A stretch of 7,186 nt of DNA, from NCBI GenBank assembly GCA_022360375.1, contig JAKSCW010000554.1, positions 1 through 7,186 on the forward strand. The letters are read 5' to 3'. This document shows positions 6,588 through 7,186 of the stretch, one piece after another. Positions within the stretch are counted from its first letter, which is position 1. Every line of letters begins with the position of its first letter. Both the position numbers and the translations under genes were made by a program. A model generated the notes under the pieces. The model saw only the letters and a program-made list of their open reading frames with translations, searched no databases and had not been told where the DNA came from. The DNA comes from Balneolales bacterium. GTDB taxonomy: Bacteria; Bacteroidota; Rhodothermia; Balneolales; Balneolaceae.

Positions 6588-7186
6588 TTAGTTATGAAGC
6601 GTTTTCTGTAAGAAGTTTTTAAACCAAATTGCTGAAGCTTTTGGAGTCCGTTCCAGCGTCTCAAAATCAACATGGTAAATGCCGAAACGCTTGCTGTATC
6701 CGGAAGCCCATTCAAAATTATCGAGGAAAGACCATGCGAAGTACCCCTTTAAGTTTACTCCCTGGTTAATGGCTTCTTCACAAGCGGATAAATACTCCGA
6801 AAAAAAGTCTATACGCTCCGAATCCTCAATTTTCCCATTCAATAATTCATCCTTATAGGCGCACCCATTCTCTGTTATAATGATATCCGGGTTATTGTAT
6901 CTCTCTTTAATCCAGTTTAATAACTTGGTACATCCCCACGGAACCACTGCCCATTTCATTTCAGTCAACTTCCACTCATCATCTACCGAAAGCACCACTC
7001 CCTGATCTTTAGAAATACCACCGTTACCATACACCTCACCATCTTCTTCCACATTATCTGAATGAGCAGCGTACATGGTTGTATAGTGATTTAAACCAAA
7101 AAAATCGGAACTCCCTTTTATTAAACGTTTTTCTTCTTCGGTGAATGAAGGCAATTTACTTCCTAAACGCTCCTTCATCACTGCAG
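6588..7186 (-). CDS. GH1 beta-glucosidase, C-terminal part (5' end outside the window)
   Basis: The frame is open from the right edge to the TAA at 6588-6590, giving about 199 codons, somewhat under half of a usual 440-460 residue GH1 enzyme. The GTG at 7181-7179 is an internal valine rather than a start: the text around it (AVMKERLGSKLPSFTEEEK) is typical mid-protein GH1 sequence. SSDFFGLNHYTT, IIITENG with the nucleophile glutamate (codon 6872-6870), and FLDNFEWASGYSKRFGIYHV, whose Glu-Trp pair binds the glucose in subsite -1, are all present. The acid/base NEP motif lies outside the window. GH1 enzymes are retaining exo-glycosidases that release glucose from the non-reducing end of short beta-glucosides; most bacterial ones are cytoplasmic, but the N-terminus is not visible here. 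As the first gene of the visible series it probably completes breakdown of oligosaccharides left by the other enzymes. Confidence 0.93.
   Translation of the reverse strand, partial: AVMKERLGSKLPSFTEEEKRLIKGSSDFFGLNHYTTMYAAHSDNVEEDGEVYGNGGISKDQGVVLSVDDEWKLTEMKWAVVPWGCTKLLNWIKERYNNPDIIITENGCAYKDELLNGKIEDSERIDFFSEYLSACEEAINQGVNLKGYFAWSFLDNFEWASGYSKRFGIYHVDFETLERTPKASAIWFKNFLQKTLHN

Noticed and set aside
6588..7181. A complete short GH1-like protein starting at the GTG at 7181-7179.
   Set aside because: The sequence before and after the GTG is continuous mid-protein GH1 text, the frame is open to the window edge, and half of the barrel including the acid/base would be missing.

Overview
The window reads as part of a beta-glucan utilisation locus from a Gram-negative bacterium, most likely of the Bacteroidota/Balneolota group and possibly marine. 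The support is indirect. Two predicted lipoproteins carry catalytic barrels, ribosome-binding sites are weak or absent with A-rich leaders, base composition looks moderately AT-rich, and the enzyme set matches known marine Bacteroidota laminarin loci. No rRNA or marker gene is present to fix the taxonomy.

All five genes are on the minus strand, so transcription runs from the right edge to the left edge. In that order they are: the C-terminal ~200 codons of a GH1 beta-glucosidase (6588-7186, cut by the window edge); a 138-base gap with two short palindromes; a secreted 424-residue clan GH-A glycosidase of unclear family (5175-6449, TTG start); a 1143-residue cytoplasmic inverting disaccharide/oligosaccharide phosphorylase, best matched to the GH149 beta-1,3-oligoglucan phosphorylases (1697-5128, TTG start); a GH17 beta-1,3-glucanase lipoprotein (401-1684); and the first 131 codons of a GH30 lipoprotein (1-395, cut by the left edge). 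Gaps are 138, 46, 12 and 5 bases, so the last four genes look like one transcription unit, possibly including GH1 as well.

The set makes sense as a laminarin or similar beta-1,3(1,6)-glucan pathway. GH30 would remove beta-1,6 branches and GH17 would cut the beta-1,3 backbone, both on lipid-anchored proteins at the cell envelope. The secreted GH-A enzyme acts on an unknown intermediate. The phosphorylase would split imported beta-1,3-oligoglucans with phosphate to glucose-1-phosphate, and GH1 would finish short oligosaccharides to glucose. No transporter (SusC/SusD-like), regulator, RNA gene, mobile element or CRISPR array is visible. The least understood member is the 424-residue GH-A protein.
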